DNA of 29,618 nucleotides from CBDUVZ01 sp965370805 (GTDB taxonomy: Bacteria; Hydrothermota; Tepidihabitantia; Tepidihabitantales; Tepidihabitantaceae), in NCBI GenBank assembly GCA_965370805.1, contig CBDUVZ010000022.1:1-29618 (forward strand), read 5' to 3'. This document shows, in pieces, positions 29,549 to 29,618 of the stretch. How positions within the stretch are numbered: the first letter of the stretch is position 1; every line of letters starts with the position of its first letter. The position numbers and the translations under genes were made by a program. Below the pieces are notes generated by a model that ran no database searches, had not been told where the DNA came from, and saw nothing but the letters and a program-made list of their open reading frames with translations.

Positions 29549-29618
29549 CCTCTCCGCTCCGGCCTGCAACACGCAAAACCACCCGAATATAACAGCCGAA
29601 ATCCACTTTTGACCTACC

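Overview
The window is a GC-rich bacterial chromosome segment. Twenty protein genes are packed on the minus strand, and one broken region at the right end reads on the plus strand. No rRNA, tRNA or CRISPR was seen. Several features point to an uncultivated, probably Gram-negative lineage of the FCB/WOR-3 (Stahlbacteria-like) type: many secreted proteins and lipoproteins, Por/FlgD-like C-terminal sorting domains, carboxypeptidase-regulatory-like repeats, a TPR outer-membrane barrel, and dense families of short repeats. The lineage is an inference from style, not from a marker-gene search.

Layout, left to right (transcription runs right to left). (1) 1-8.7 kb is a five-gene, translationally coupled exopolysaccharide locus. 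It holds a deacetylase-like lipoprotein, an Ig-repeat lipoprotein, a PgaC-like GT2 synthase, a TPR/outer-membrane-barrel protein, and a large TIM-barrel + CBM9-like + NodB deacetylase protein that runs off the left edge. It matches the logic of the PgaABCD/Ica poly-N-acetylglucosamine machinery, but with different domain architecture. (2) 9.0-11.3 kb has two tandem M29 aminopeptidase paralogues. (3) 11.3-15 kb has an MFS transporter, a GT4 glycosyltransferase and an ornithine-cyclodeaminase/alanine-dehydrogenase family enzyme. (4) 15-18.8 kb has the conserved rpsO-pnp-M16 peptidase group. (5) 19-23.6 kb has secreted proteins: an eight-domain repeat protein with a sorting domain, a DUF5683-like protein and a kelch propeller. 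(6) 23.7-28.6 kb has a PEGA-domain Ser/Thr kinase, a sigma-54 activator (GAF-AAA+-Fis), a lipoprotein and a YkgJ-type cysteine-cluster protein. (7) 28.6-29.4 kb (+) has a frameshifted IS256-like transposase scrap fused to the tail of a secreted protein.

The most unusual feature is a set of at least six short repeat families scattered between and inside genes. Family A is built on the 7-bp unit ATTCGGC. Because 7 is not a multiple of 3, and because neither strand yields a stop, it reads as one repeating heptapeptide in every frame (IRHSAFG on one strand, AECRMPN on the other). It sits in frame in interdomain linkers of the kinase and the sigma-54 activator, just ahead of a sorting domain, and at the N-termini of three proteins, where it supplies possible start codons. 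Family B (palindromic, CATCTGTGT-like) and family C abut stop codons, and B also enters the MFS loop. This looks like repeat expansion that is tolerated inside proteins, and possibly shapes them.
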